DNA of 64,000 nucleotides from Brachynemurus nebulosus. Lineage: Eukaryota; Arthropoda; Insecta; Neuroptera; Myrmeleontidae. Made by a program: the position numbers and the translations under genes. Location of the stretch: the NCBI GenBank assembly GCA_035578155.1, contig JAPWDM010000005.1, forward strand, positions 39,208,108-39,272,107. Reading direction: 5' to 3'. Below are positions 1-13,353 of the stretch, in pieces; position 1 is the first letter of the stretch, and each line of letters starts with the position of its first letter. Below the pieces are notes generated by a model. The model did not search any database. It was not told the origin of the DNA and worked only from the letters and a program-made list of their open reading frames with translations.

Positions 1-600
1 AAGAGGTCAAAAGTTCCAGTAGCTTGGTTGAGTTCGTCAGCTAGATACATCCGATCTTTGGAAGCCAATATTTTGGCCAGAATTCAAATTTTTTATTTTT
101 TTACACCATCGAAAAGAGCGTAAAAAATTACGTAAGGCTAGCTTTTAAAACATTGTTCTAAATTAACTACATTTTGAGAAAAATTAAGAAATTTGTTGAA
201 TTTCTTTACAATAAATGCTACATTGTTTTTATCATTACAATAACATTCACAAATACAGTCATCACCGATTTTGAAAATTTGTTTACTATTAGAGAGAGAG
301 AAACTATTTTAAATGGATATAAGTTATGTTGTATAAGGTCTGCTAGGGTCCTCAATTTTTTCACCTTTAAAAATTTGATTTCATTTAAATCTATAATTAT
401 ATGCTATACTATATGAGATCCGCTAGGGTTCTGGAGACCCAAAGAGTGGTAAAAATTAACTACTCAACTGACTGAAAATTTTTTCACTGTTAGAGAGCTA
501 AACTATTTTAAATGGATACAAGTTGTTATATGAGATCCGCCAGTGTCCAGTCTTTGGAAATTCACTATGTTATGCAGATGGTGCGACAGGGGTATTTACA
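1..600. repeat. local imperfect duplication, otherwise anonymous DNA
   Basis: A block at about 270-350 recurs at about 470-551. Both carry an AAACTATTTTAAATGGATA core followed about 25-40 bases later by a word like GATCCGCTAGGGT; a further copy of that word lies at 415-433. The spacing is close to 200 bases, so this looks like an old tandem duplication. No open frame here resembles a gene. Confidence 0.6.
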
Positions 601-2309
601 ATTATTAAAACATGGTATACACCTAACCTTAAGGTGGTTGGCACATTAAAGATTAAGTAACTACTAAATCATAAAAAAATTTACCTATTATCATCGCAAA
701 TTAAAACTGGTTATTTGTAAATTCGTTTTCGTCTTTCCTTTTCTCTAATTACTTAATTCATTTTTTTAAATTTGAAATTACGTTGAGAAAACTTATTTTG
801 TAATTAAAAATAATTCCATTATAAAAAATGGACGTGCAAGTAACAGCAGTATGGCTGACAAAAACTTTCATACATTTATCAATTTTTAAGAACTAAACGT
901 CCGAATTTATTAATTTTATTCTTATCAAGGATTATTAAACGAAAATCCTATTATAAATCATCGAATAAAATTTTAACAAAATCCATGGAAAGAAGAAGGT
1001 AACAAAAACTAATAAAATTACACCCTTTATATCGAAAATAGTTTCTTGAAAATTGTTTATATACTCATTTGCCTTTCCTTATTTTGAATCGTTAGTGTAT
1101 TTAACTTTTTAGTGTTTCGTAGAGGGCACGCTACGAAACGTTAATGCAATCAGGCATCGTGTCATTCCACAGTAGCGTATACGTACTATATTTCACGGGG
1201 GAAAAAAACTGACACTGTAACTGGTCTGTGTTCGATAAATCTGTTCCCATTCAACATTATAATAGTATATGGTAGAGGTTCTGTGAAGTAAATTCACTCT
1301 AGTATTTTAATGATATTATATCTCAAATAATTTATCATACAACAAGGTTTACCGTTACTTTCATATTATTAACATACTTAAACAAACCATAATCAACATT
1401 ATATCAACTTGACCTTTCTTACAATAGGAGAAACACATAAATAGTAACACATACCTACATCCCATTGGATGAGTGGGAATGAGATTGAACCTACGGGAAC
1501 CTTTCTTCCATTTTGTAAACAATCTACATTCATATTGTTGAAATGATGTATTATCTGTTGACATTAAACAAATTACTTGGTTTTGGCTCATTTTATGTTG
1601 AATATGCTTTTACTGCGTTAACATAAACACGTAGGTACACTTATAGTATAGAAATACAATGAGGTCGAACGATATGTGTATGAATGAGGCGTGTTTGAAA
1701 GGCATCGCATATTACGAGGGAATGGGGATCTAGAAAGAGCATTGGTGGCATATTTTGAACAATATACTGAAAAAATGTGCCTCTAGGTATTTTATATAGG
1801 ATGTTTCAATGCTCACATGAACTTTCTATGGACTTATTACTAAAATCTTTTGGAATTTTTTTATTCCAACTGTAAAAATTGTTGAATTTTGTCTAATATA
1901 AATATGGACCATGTGATAGTAATTAGCATAGAGTAATAGAGACAACATATCTATGCCTACACTACTGGAACCAGTGTAACATGTAAGAGATAGACAATAT
2001 GTTGTATACACACACTGGGTTTACATTGTATTAGTGCGATTTTGTGTATTTGTATGAGTAACGGAGATAGTAGGGGCGGTCACATGGCTCAGTTATTGCA
2101 TACATAGCTATGACAGCATACGCATGTACTAGGGGATGTTACAATACCAACAACAATCAAGTCCATTATCGTGTGGTTGATCTTCAATCATCGACTGCTA
2201 CTGACAAACTGACAACTAAGAAGCATAATGAGCACAGAAGTACACACTCGTGATTTCAGAAAAGAGATAGTTGCGGCGTCTCTGTCCTCTGTGGTAATTA
2301 GTTTTTGGT
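601..2309. other. AT-rich stretch with one perfect hairpin
   Basis: I see no gene here. The only notable structure is a perfect 9-bp inverted repeat at 1114-1139 (GTTTCGTAG and CTACGAAAC, separated by 8 bases). The short frames on both strands have no recognisable domain and no coding-like composition. Confidence 0.6.
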
Positions 2310-2312
2310 TAA

Positions 2313-2840
2313 TGCCGCTGCTACACGATGCTACGAACACCTTCCAACATTCGACGTTGGATGGTTCATAGCATCGTGTAGCCGTTGTTCGAACCTACGA
2401 GTGTCCAATGTCGAGCGTCAAACATTCGCATTTGGTCGTGTCCCGTTCGATGTCGGTATTCTTGCACCGAGTCAAAGGGATGCTTCGAACGTTTGAAGGT
2501 CAATGTTGGTTGTGTTCGTTGGTTGCGCACGACTCGTTCATGTGAAGAGAGACAACATCAGTGTATAACATTAGAGATAACATCAGACAGATAACATCTT
2601 CGTCACGTTTGTCCCAACACATTATACAAGAGAGACAACATCAGTGTATAACATTAGAGATAACATCAGACAGATAACAGCGTTGTCGACTGAGTACCAA
2701 CACATCATCATTCGTATTGGATCAAACATTCGACTCACCGTGTAGCAGATACATTCGTCGCACCAACTATCGAACTTAACTGCCTCAAACGTTCGATCGA
2801 ATGTTGGAAGGAACGTTCGTAGCATCGTGTAGAACCCGCT
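2313..2840 (+). mobile_element. Harbinger-type MITE, copy 1
   Basis: This 528-bp non-autonomous element is flanked by TAA at 2310-2312 and 2841-2843, the 3-bp TWA duplication typical of PIF/Harbinger transposons. The inverted ends are TGCCGCTGCTACACGATG and, read inward from the other side, AGCGGGTTCTACACGATG. The left end is itself a hairpin: CTACACGATGCTACGAAC returns inverted at about 2363-2382. Inside is a direct duplication of about 50 bp containing GACAACATCAGTGTATAAC, at about 2559-2608 and 2634-2683. It has no transposase, so any mobility must be supplied in trans. Short open frames across it are incidental. A near-identical inverted copy lies at 27866-28393. Confidence 0.85.
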
Positions 2841-3155
2841 TAACACTATAACAGCTCTAATTTTGTGCCAAGGCTCACAAAAAAGAATATTTGTTTAGTT
2901 GTCCAGAAAAATAATAAATAAATAGATATGTTTTAGAGTTCAAATATTTATTCAGCATAGAGCTCCATATAAAATATTATAATATTACAATATATAAAAT
3001 ATTCATTAATTTAGTTCTTTTTTTCTTTATCAAATTTGGAATAAATAGAAATTTAACTGATTATAAGTCATAAAAATTCTGCCAATATACAAAATGTGTC
3101 TAACTTCATTAATTTCTAAAAAAAATTCTGAAATACAACAATTCTCAGTACTCAC

Positions 3156-3372
3156 ATGTTACTATATCTTGAAGGTTGTCAAGATATCGTTTCAAAATCG
3201 ACGTTTTCCAGCGATGTCATTCCAGTTCGCACATACCTATACAACCCTTCATGGACTCCGAAGTATTTAAATGGAACTTTTAAGTTATTATTGTAATGAG
3301 ATGTACAAAAGGTTTTAACCAGACAAAAAGCATCGTTTTTTCTGTTACCACCGTCAATCATGAGCAGGTGAC
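3156..3372 (-). pseudogene. possible isolated exon or coding remnant, unidentified
   Basis: The minus strand has a pyrimidine-rich acceptor ending in AG at 3374-3373, about 217 bases of relatively GC-rich sequence, and a GTGAGT donor beginning at 3155. In the frame starting with two leftover bases it reads HLLMIDGGNRKNDAFCLVK, continues through a KYFGVHEGLYRYVR segment, and then has one TGA stop (3179-3181) about 25 bases before the donor. The composition and paired splice signals look more exon-like than the surroundings. I do not recognise the protein family and saw no neighbouring exon. It could be a decayed exon, a real exon whose last codons I misread, or chance. Confidence 0.3.
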
Positions 3373-3548
3373 CTGGACGCAAGAAGATACAAATTCACTC
3401 AGGATTATATAAGACATCATAATAATTGTGAGTAAAATATTCAAATGAAAAGATATTTAACACATAAAGCAACTTTATGTTTCATTTAAGGTACAATGAC
3501 GTAGGACATGAATTGTAACCATTTATCTATTAATATATAAGTCATATA

Positions 3549-4577
3549 CAGTGTTGTGCTTATCTAGATAACGTTATCTGAAATTTTATCTAGATAACGT
3601 TTTAGTTATCTATTATCTTTCATCTAGATATTTTCAAAAGAAGTTATCTTTTATCTTATCTTTTTATTAAGCGAAGGAAAAAGATAAGATAATAAAAATA
3701 AAAATACATCTTTATTTTTTCTGAAAAATAGAAAATTGAAACTAAATTCACCTTTTCCCTTCCCTATATGTATTTATTTGGTCGACCATATAATTCAGAT
3801 AAATTTTGACACTTTCTTAAGAATTACAAAAATTAATAGATTTGAGCGTTACTTTATGGTATTTACAATTACAAAAATATTTAAAAGCCATTATTTAATT
3901 TTCAACAGAATTCTTGTTGTCTGGAATTATTGCCGTCATTAGTTGGAATAACATTTAGTCGTGTAATATGAAATGTCGTATTCCGACCACTTAGTCTACC
4001 ATGTAATTCAAAGAAGTATCGACATTTTGTTAAACATTAGAGAAATGTTTAGAAGCAATTTTCGTATTTTAAATGGAATTCTTGTAGCTAGAAATTATTT
4101 CAGCCATTAGTTGGAATAACATTTTATCGTATAATATGAAGTGTCGTTTTCCGACCACTTGGTCGATCATGTAATTCAGATAATTATCGACACATTTTAA
4201 GCACTTTTTTAAACAAAAATGTTGTACTCTATTGTGCTAGACGTATTCTATCATGGATCGTAAATAAAATAACTAAATTCCAAAACATGCTATTTTCATC
4301 GCCAAAAACTTTTCTTTAACATTTTTGTAATTTATTGTAATTTACACATCTTTCTGGGGACCGGTGAGGTACTTTCGCAGCCCGGCACCGGTCCACGGAC
4401 CGGCGGTTGAGAAACATTGACCTAATGCATTATTTCTGTAAATATTATCTTATCTGTTATCTAAAATTTTATCTAGATAATGATTAAATTATCTGTTATC
4501 TTTATCTAAATATTTTCAATTATGTTATCTATTATCTGTTATCTAGATAATAAAATTTGGTATCTTGCCCAATACTG
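3549..4577. mobile_element. hAT-type non-autonomous element with TTATCTAGATAA-rich ends
   Basis: The element starts CAGTGTTGTGC and ends GCCCAATACTG. It is flanked by 8-bp copies GTCATATA (3541-3548) and GTCATAGA (4578-4585), which differ at one base, as expected for an old hAT insertion. Both ends are packed with TTATCTAGATAA-like words (3560-3670 and 4445-4555), probably subterminal transposase sites. The middle holds two to three copies of a repeat of roughly 190 bp recognisable by CGACCACTT and CGTATAATATGAA-like words; the same unit occurs in another hAT element at 20095-21022. At about 4356-4420 it contains a fragment of a further hAT-like end. It encodes no protein. Confidence 0.85.
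4356..4420 (-). mobile_element. fragment of a hAT-like terminus
   Basis: Read on the minus strand this begins CAATGTTTCTCAACCGCCGG and continues with GGTCCGTGGACCGGTGCC, the style of terminus seen in many animal hAT elements (CAGTGNTTCTCAACC followed by a GC-rich palindrome). No partner end or target duplication was found, so it is a truncated insertion nested in the 3549-4577 element. Confidence 0.55.
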
Positions 4578-4585
4578 GTCATAGA

Positions 4586-5075
4586 ATATTCACTAGTATG
4601 TATTAGAATATTGTACAAGCGAGATCCAAATTCCATTTGTGACAAAGTGCTTTGTGCATTCTTTATGAAACACGCTGTATAATATATACATGTATGTATA
4701 ATGTTGCGTATACCTACTATATATTCATTATCAAAAATTATGATAAAATGAAGGGAATGTAATCATATGTATTTTATTATAAAATGGGAAGCCAGAACAT
4801 ACATATTTTAGGGAAAAATGCTTGTATATCACACCTATATAGTATAAATACAACAACATAAATTTACCAACATACATACATTTAATAATAACAAAACAAA
4901 AACAAAAACAAAATGTATATGTACAAGCCATCATGATCTTTCTTTCTTTCGGTAATTATTTGCACCTATGTGTATTCATTATTCTAAAAACTTAAGATAC
5001 GTAAGTGATCCTTTAGTAAAGAGAGATCTAACTGAAACAAAATTTTATATTACTATTCAAATCAAACTTGTATGT
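4586..5075. other. no gene seen
   Basis: AT-rich sequence between two hAT-type elements. An AACAAAAACAAAAAC run lies at about 4889-4908. Frames on the minus strand are low-complexity and do not look coding. Confidence 0.6.
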
Positions 5076-5083
5076 TTGTGTAC

Positions 5084-5564
5084 TAGTGATGTCGGATAAT
5101 TTGTCGATTAATCGGTTTAGTCGACTAATTTTGTTTACATCTGGTCATTTTTTAGTCGACGGTTTTACCTTCGATTAAATGACTAAAATGATTAATTTTT
5201 TTTTATATGACAACAAAAAACGACTAATCTATTAATTTTTCCGTATTATTTATTGGATTTCAAATAATGAAAGCTAAAAAAATTTTCCATTTATAAGATT
5301 TTTTAATTTTATGTAATTGACACATTGTTATACGTTATATTTTTCCTTACTTTAAAAAAATATATTAAAAGTCAATAATTAAATTCAAAATAAAATATCC
5401 TTTTAAAAAGAGTTACATAGGTTACCCTATTCATGAATTCGATTAAAAGTTTAGTCGATTAGCCGACTATTGTTCGTTCGATATTTTCGATTAATGACTA
5501 AATTTTTCTGAAAAACAACTTTAATCGATTAATCGACTAACTACTCTTTGGCTCCACATCACTA
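5084..5564. mobile_element. hAT-type MITE, TAGTGATGT ends, TCGATTAATCG-rich
   Basis: A 481-bp element starting TAGTGATGTCGG and ending CCACATCACTA. Flanks are TTGTGTAC (5076-5083) and TTTTGTAC (5565-5572), an 8-bp duplication with one mismatch. Both subterminal regions repeat TCGATTAATCG/TAGTCGA-like words. There is no coding capacity. It is related in terminal style to the larger element at 44125-44873. Confidence 0.8.
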
Positions 5565-5687
5565 TTTTGTACCTGATTTTGTTTCTATCGTTAAGTTTAG
5601 GAATATCTTTAAAGACTTGTGTCGCAAACATAGTGTAGATACATAAATTGTAAACGAATATAAAACAGCATTATTAGTACTTAAACG

Positions 5688-6012
5688 CAGGGCCGGATCT
5701 AGAGGGCAACGGGGGCACGTGAACCACCTGCAAATTGTTAGGCCAGAAACACAAGTTGAAGGGCGACAAAATGGTGAATCTTTTTTTTTTTGCTCGTCAC
5801 CTACTTTTTGCGGTGTTTGGGGCGCCAAAAACGTAAGTTGAGCGCAAAAATGCAAAGTGCTGAATTAAGTTTCTTTTGCTCGTCACTTGCTTTTTGCAGC
5901 AAAAAATTTAAAAAAAACATCGGTGCGCCAAAATTTTTAATTTGGCGTTTTTCTTGGGGAGGCCGCCAGCGGCACAATTTGCGTCCCTTGTAATAACTGT
6001 AGGTCCGGCCCT
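5688..6012. mobile_element. hAT-type MITE, CAGGGCCGG ends
   Basis: The left end reads CAGGGCCGGATCTAG and the right end, inverted, AGGGCCGGACCTA. The interior carries two copies of a TTTGCTCGTCAC motif (about 5790 and 5876), also present once at about 7998. The flanks ACTTAAAC (5679-5686) and ACTGAAAG (6013-6020) agree at six of eight positions, so the target duplication is only suggestive. Reading frames on both strands overlap it, but none looks like a protein gene. Confidence 0.7.
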
Positions 6013-6020
6013 ACTGAAAG

Positions 6021-9000
6021 TATCACAAAGAGTTGGTCTCGCGACAAACCTGTCGAATAGCTTATGGCAAACCAAACATGTTAATGTGAAACAGAAAGAA
6101 ACTATTTCATTTGTCGCAGTAAATTTCAATAATCCATATATTGTTACGATTGTAAGAAATTAGAAGGTTGTAAGGTTTGGAAAGAAAACTTAACAATTTC
6201 TTAGTTAAATTTACTTTTTAGTGTCTGATCTTGCTCATTATTGGATCATCAAATATTTATTCTATGTATTGCAAATGTATTGTTTATAATATTAGAAGTG
6301 GGCGAGTTTTTAGTGTTTTTGAAAATTAACAAAACAATAACACTTGATGACAGTTGAAAAAGATACCCATGGAATAATTTATTTTATTGCTTTTGTGTTT
6401 CGTTAGTAAATAAATTTTGAGTTAAATCCAAACTCACATTCAGAAGAAACAAAAAAAAAAAAAAAAAAAATTAATTTTATATCTATAGACGATATTTTCT
6501 TTCGAGTAGGTATTATTTGGAAATTCAATGTTGAAAATATTTAGTTTTAATTACTTCGACAATATCACTATAAAAATAATATTCCACTTAACGCGATATT
6601 GACGAAGTAATTAAAATTTTAACTATTTTCAATATTCAAGATGAAATTTCACAATAAGAAAATCTCTCAATAGTGAATTATTATTCAATTTTTTCAAATA
6701 AAATTTTCAGTTGGTTCACTTGTTTAATATCTGTCCAATAAGTGACTGACGTGTTATCTTAATAACACAATGCTTTTACATAAAATGGATACTCTGCTAA
6801 AACGATAGACAATCATGGCAATCTCGGATAGCGATCGCTGAGGATGTTGAAAAATGAGTATAGAAAAAACTGCTTGATTAATATATGAAACAAACCATGG
6901 CTGTAAATGAAATTAACCGATACTACAATAGCGACGATAAAATGAATATCTAACAGTCTGACCGGATATTTCAAATCACTTATAATCTACAGGCAGCGTT
7001 TGAATTACGTCTTTTCGAATGATACTAAACAATATTTTAACACTATTACTCAATTTTGTAAACGCACTAGGTCTAACACTAGGGAAACGCACAATTACCC
7101 AAACGCACTAGGCCTCGCGTTGACGAAGGCCTTATGTCCCTGTCAAATTTTGCAGGATCAAAAATTTAAACATAAGTTTTGTAAGATAGTATTGAATACA
7201 TTGAGTTTCTTGTTTTAATGTGGTCTAGCGTCGGTTTTGAAGATTTTTGTCTATAACAGACTCGAATCCATTTACATTATTATTTGTATACTGTATTTGT
7301 ATTTTATACTTCCTACAATGTGTCAGATTGTACATTTTTAACTATGTTAGGAACTATGTTTTTAAAATTTTGTTACAGTTCTGCTAATTACACTAGCCTT
7401 ATCAAGTGGACTTTTCATCCGTTATTTTACTCCCCTTATTGTATCTATAGAAAGACATTTTTTAAGACTGGAGATAATAAAAATTTATTTTAGATTTATC
7501 ATTAGTCAAGATCGATTTACCTCTTCAGAAATTTTATCCATCAAATCTGAATTACATGTAGATCTAAATTATGGTGATATTAGCAACTATAAAATGTTAT
7601 AAAATATATAAAAAAAATGAAATAAAAATCGCATATTGTAGCTTTATGAAACGAGAGCAGGCATAGGTTTCATTAAAGGAGCTTCTTATTGATTATAATT
7701 TACTATAAATATTTTTGTATATACCGAAAACATATTATATCATCAATCTGGTTGAACAATCGCAGTTTCATAAGGACCTACTATTTCCCTGCAGTCTCAA
7801 GCTTGTAGAGAGGGAGCGGGGTTGGTCATGGTTGTAACCCCGGGACCCGTACTTAAAAAAGGACCGCGGAGCTTTGGAGTGGAACTTGAAAAAATACAAA
7901 AATAAGTGTGGTAGTTACTTTTTTCTTTGCTCCTCCCATAAATTTCGGGAAATAAATAATTAAGCTAAAAGTATCAAAAGTGTTAGGGTTTTTTTTTGCT
8001 CGTCACCGTATATTTTTTGGGCTAACATTTTGTAAAAACCTATAGTTTACCCCGGCTCTCGCTATGGTCCTGTGTAGTTCTACAGCTTACGATACGAATT
8101 TGTACAAAGCAACAAAGAGAAAATTCATATAAAAATTATTGTGCTCAGCACTACAATCGACGTGTAAAAGGCGAACATATTCAATTTTGTACGGTAAAAA
8201 TATAAAAATTATAATTAATCATAGAAAATTTAAAGGATAGAATATTGTTTCTGTAATATTAGTTCCGTAAAATTTGCTAAACAGCACAGTAAAAAGTTCC
8301 ATTGCCGACAAAAAAAATATTTTTTAATTGTTTTTCTTACAAAAATTACCATGCTGTATTATAATATTTGAAATGCTATCTGCTAATAGTAGAAAGAGAA
8401 AAAAATAGAAAGAAGGTTGTGTTTGTTGTGAACGCTGTTGAAATGTACCTCACTCATAACAAGTCACATAGCCAACCATAGGTTTGGACGACCAACTTGG
8501 TCGGACGGGTCGGACCAAGCACCTTGATCCATTAGACTGTGTTACAAGCAGCAAGCAGTATTCGTTACACTGTGTTAGAGGACGGGGATGTCACCGTTTA
8601 ATTCATCATTTTGTTACTTTACTATCTTTAGTATTAGAATATATTGTTGGCAATCATTTTTGTATGTATCATAAAGTTCTTACAGGTTCGAAGTTTTTAC
8701 AGGTACCGCCCAAGCAACATAAGGTTGCGGGTCAGATGCGTAAATGAAAGAGTACGACAACAAGAATTAAACTATAACATATATGCATAAGAGTGTGATA
8801 AAAGTTGTGTTAGCATATTAAATTTTACCAGGCTAGCACATATTTTTTATTTTGGTCGTCGATCGCGCACTCATTATAAGAGAGCATGGTAATTTTTCTG
8901 AAATTTTATCTACAAAAATTATATTATGATTTTTCTCTCCGTGTAGGTAAATTAAGAGGCTTTGTAGAATCTAACGCATTCATTTTGGAAATATATACCT

Positions 9001-9666
9001 ACTATGAAAAATAATATCCGTTTCGACTTATAGGACATAATTCGGGAACCCAAAGTGTCGTAAGTACGAGAGTTGCCTGTAAAGTATTTTTTATTCACGA
9101 TAACAACGGTGCGTCTGGTGAAGTGTATCGTTCGTTACATCAACTCCCCGTGAACGTCTATATCCGCAGGCGTTTATGGGAATGAGAAAAGTTACAGACA
9201 TGACAGACAGGCATTCACTATACTATACGCCTATCTGCCACTGTTAGTACAATGTAGCAATCTACTAGCAGCTTTAGCATTCAGCAACACACCCGTACTG
9301 CAATTTGATTCAATTTATTTTAATTAAAATTTTTTCATTCCTTCGAGATAATTTGAATTTTATTTAACTAGTTTAATTTTGACCACGGTTTGATGCACAT
9401 GTGTGTTTGATTCATCAATATTGGAAGGATTTGTGGATGTTTCGGCGATTTATCTCGGTGTAGGTAATATCATTACAGTAAGTCAACGTCATACTCAACG
9501 TCAAGTAATTTGAAATAAATGAAAATATATGCCTACGTACGTGTTGCGTTTTAATGTAGTGCAATAAATTTCAAAAATTCGCCAAATCTAACTGCTGAAC
9601 ACACTCTGTGGCTTGCGTTTTTCTCAGATTTCAAGATAGTACAACCGTCACTCGACTTATTACAGA
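6021..9666. other. mostly anonymous AT-rich DNA with a hairpin, a poly-A tract and a decayed repeat
   Basis: No gene is supported. A 20-base A run at about 6451-6470 could be an old retroposon tail. A hairpin lies at 6524-6638. At about 7784-8075 there is a GC-richer block containing TTTGCTCGTCACCG, probably a decayed relative of the MITE at 5688. At about 8496-8520 a 7-bp hairpin (CTTGGTC/GACCAAG) sits in a GC-rich patch. About 9050-9300 is also GC-richer, but I cannot assign it to an exon. Confidence 0.55.
6524..6638. repeat. AT-rich hairpin
   Basis: The 22-base segment at 6595-6616 (GATATTGACGAAGTAATTAA and on) pairs with the inverted copy at about 6545-6566 with one mismatch and a loop of about 28 bases. 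The pairing continues imperfectly outward through AAAATA-type sequence to about 6524 and 6638. It may be a tiny foldback MITE. The size is also within the range of a microRNA precursor, but nothing else supports that. Confidence 0.6.
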
Positions 9667-9670
9667 TTAA

Positions 9671-10925
<1,255 letters not shown>

Positions 10926-10929
10926 TTAA

Positions 10930-11649
10930 CATACAACCGTGTTAGAAATTCGATGTAAAAATTATATCACACTTTAGCATCTATTTAGTGTCATTCTTTA
11001 GCAATTTTTCAGTTCTAATAAGAAAAGAAATAAGTATAGGTACTTTTAACAAAAAAAATAAAAAAACAAAAAATAAAAACTTATGAATAAAATTTTGCTT
11101 TTAAAGTAATTTGGACCCTATGTTATATCTTTTGTTTAACTGTAAATTTAATCGATTTTCATAAACAGAGTCCAGCGGAAATGGTAAAAATGAAAATTTT
11201 TGGTTAAAATTGGCGATAACTCTAGAATCACAAAATATGTCAAAATGTATATTTTAATATCCTATAACATTTTACAGAATTACTTTGAGTTCGATTTGAT
11301 TTGTCTAGCCTTAGTAGATCTGACTGCATGTATATTCATTAATTTAGACTTCAACATAATACGTAGGTACATACGTACGCATATGGTCCGAATAAAAAGT
11401 CCAGGTCTGAAAAAATTTCATCCAAAAAATTTTGTGGTTCTCTGGATTCCTAAACCGCGTATACTCAAATTGGATTGATTATTATATTTCCCCTTCTAAT
11501 AACATCGTCATATACGTAGTCTATATCGACGGGAAAGTAATATTGAAAGTTAATATTTTAGGGCAATTCTCTGCGTGTCGCACAAAAAATACAATTAATA
11601 ATAAACTAAACAAAATGTTACAATATCCCGTGCGTTATGAAGTTTATAT
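10930..11649. other. no gene seen
   Basis: AT-rich spacer between two TTAA-flanked elements. Two overlapping plus-strand frames of 70-90 codons (11200-11653) show no domain, signal peptide or homology I recognise. Confidence 0.55.
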
Positions 11650-11653
11650 TTAA

Positions 11654-12581
11654 CCCTAGAATCATACGTACACGTCAAAACGACGAGCGAACTTCTTTAC
11701 CTGCCCCAATACTACAACTTGTCGGTACCTGCTTGCTGTGAGATTTCTGTTATCTAATTTATTTGTTGTTATAACACATAAGACGTATTTATTTTGTTTA
11801 TAGTCATTGTAGTTTTGTTTGTATTGAAATAGTGTCCGTCAAAAGGACGTCGATGTATGATTACGCGATGTTTTTTTTTTAAAGATTTTGTACCTCACAT
11901 ATAAAAGCTTTCCTAATTTTTCTAAAATTTATTAAATATATGCATGTTATAATTAATTTTATCATAGATTATGATAATGTGAAAGATGATTACAGCTGTT
12001 TGACTTATAGAGACGACATCATACTGAAGTTTTGATAAGTATATTGAATCGAAAACTAAAGAATGTGTTTCAAGTGACTTAATAAAAGATTAACAATTTA
12101 TTTTGTGGAAAATATTTTAATTTTTATTATTTTTTGAGATCTTATTCGAAAAATTACTAACAAATTTTAGAAAATATACAAATGTGCCTAATGGGGAAAT
12201 AACTACATATCTATAGGAATATTTATGACTGAGAAATTTCACATTCTGTAAAGACACACATGTCCACTGACTCATAATAGTTCATAAATTAATTATTTGA
12301 AACACATGTTTTATGATACAATTGATGCATTTATCTATTTTTTAATTTTTATAATGAAAATATGCTTTGATAAAAAGATTAAAAAAATTAATAAATATTT
12401 ACATTAAGAAATTTTTCCAAATCCAATTTTTTTAAATATTTTGTTCGCTTTTGTAGCATTGTTATGTAAAAAAAAATGTTTTTTGCAAATAAACTCTAAA
12501 ACTCTCCGTAAAAAGTCCATCCGTTAAAACGAGGTCGATGTATGATTAACGTTTCTCGTAGACCAACGTATGATTCTAGGG
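11654..12581 (+). mobile_element. piggyBac-like MITE, CCCTAGAATCATACG ends, copy 1
   Basis: A 928-bp element bounded by TTAA (11650-11653 and 12582-12585) with inverted ends CCCTAGAATCATACG. The first eight bases CCCTAGAA match the well-known terminus of the moth piggyBac element, and the TTAA duplication is as expected. Subterminal motifs such as GTCGATGTATGATTA occur at about 11850 and again near the right end. No transposase is encoded. A second, inverted copy of similar length is at 55279-56200. Confidence 0.88.
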
Positions 12582-12585
12582 TTAA

Positions 12586-13353
12586 GATACTTTAGAATTA
12601 AGAATTAGATTTAAGATACTTAAAAATATTTAGTTCTTTTTCTGCGTATTATAAACACTTTGCTTTGGTTATTACTAGTTTTATTTATTTATTTTTTTAA
12701 ATCTTTTATTGCAAAATTTCCCGTGCGTCCCGCAGAGAATCACCCATTAGACTGATTTAATATTGAAAGAATTTCGTGTAATTGAATCTGCATATTAGAA
12801 TTATTCAAATTTCATCACGTTATTCAATATAATCATGCTACAGATACGACTAGTTTACAGCTAATGAAGTTGCTCTGTATATACCCATAGTTGCAAAGGA
12901 TATTAACCAATGTGGGTATAACATATTAAATTATATTAATGATCGAAAAGATAACCTGAAATGTGTACTAGTTTCAAATGAATGATTCAAACGATAATAG
13001 GTACAGAGAATTTCTGTCTACATCCACAAATAATAAATCATGTAAAACAGTCCACAATTTGCTGGACTGACATAAACTGGTGATTTATAAGTTAAACAGT
13101 AGTAAAATTGCAGGGGCTTTTCAATGTTTGCACAGTTGCATACCTTGACGCATGTTACATGTTCATTTTTTAGCGAAATGCTTTCTGTTCACTATTTTTA
13201 TGTGTGCAAGCAAATATACACACGATCTGCAAACTTGAACCATTGAGGCTAGCTTTCAAGTATCTTTAGGTGTTTAGTGTGTTTCATGTTGTACATTTAC
13301 TTCTAGAAAAAATGACTCTTTTTAAAGTTTAAATAAATATATGCTGTAGCCTT
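12586..13353. other. no gene seen
   Basis: AT-rich sequence without repeats that I can define and without convincing frames. Confidence 0.6.

Noticed and set aside
2313..2840. piggyBac insertion because TTAA can be read on both sides of copy 1
   Set aside because: Copy 2 has no TTAA on either side, while TAA fits both copies at exactly the same element boundaries.
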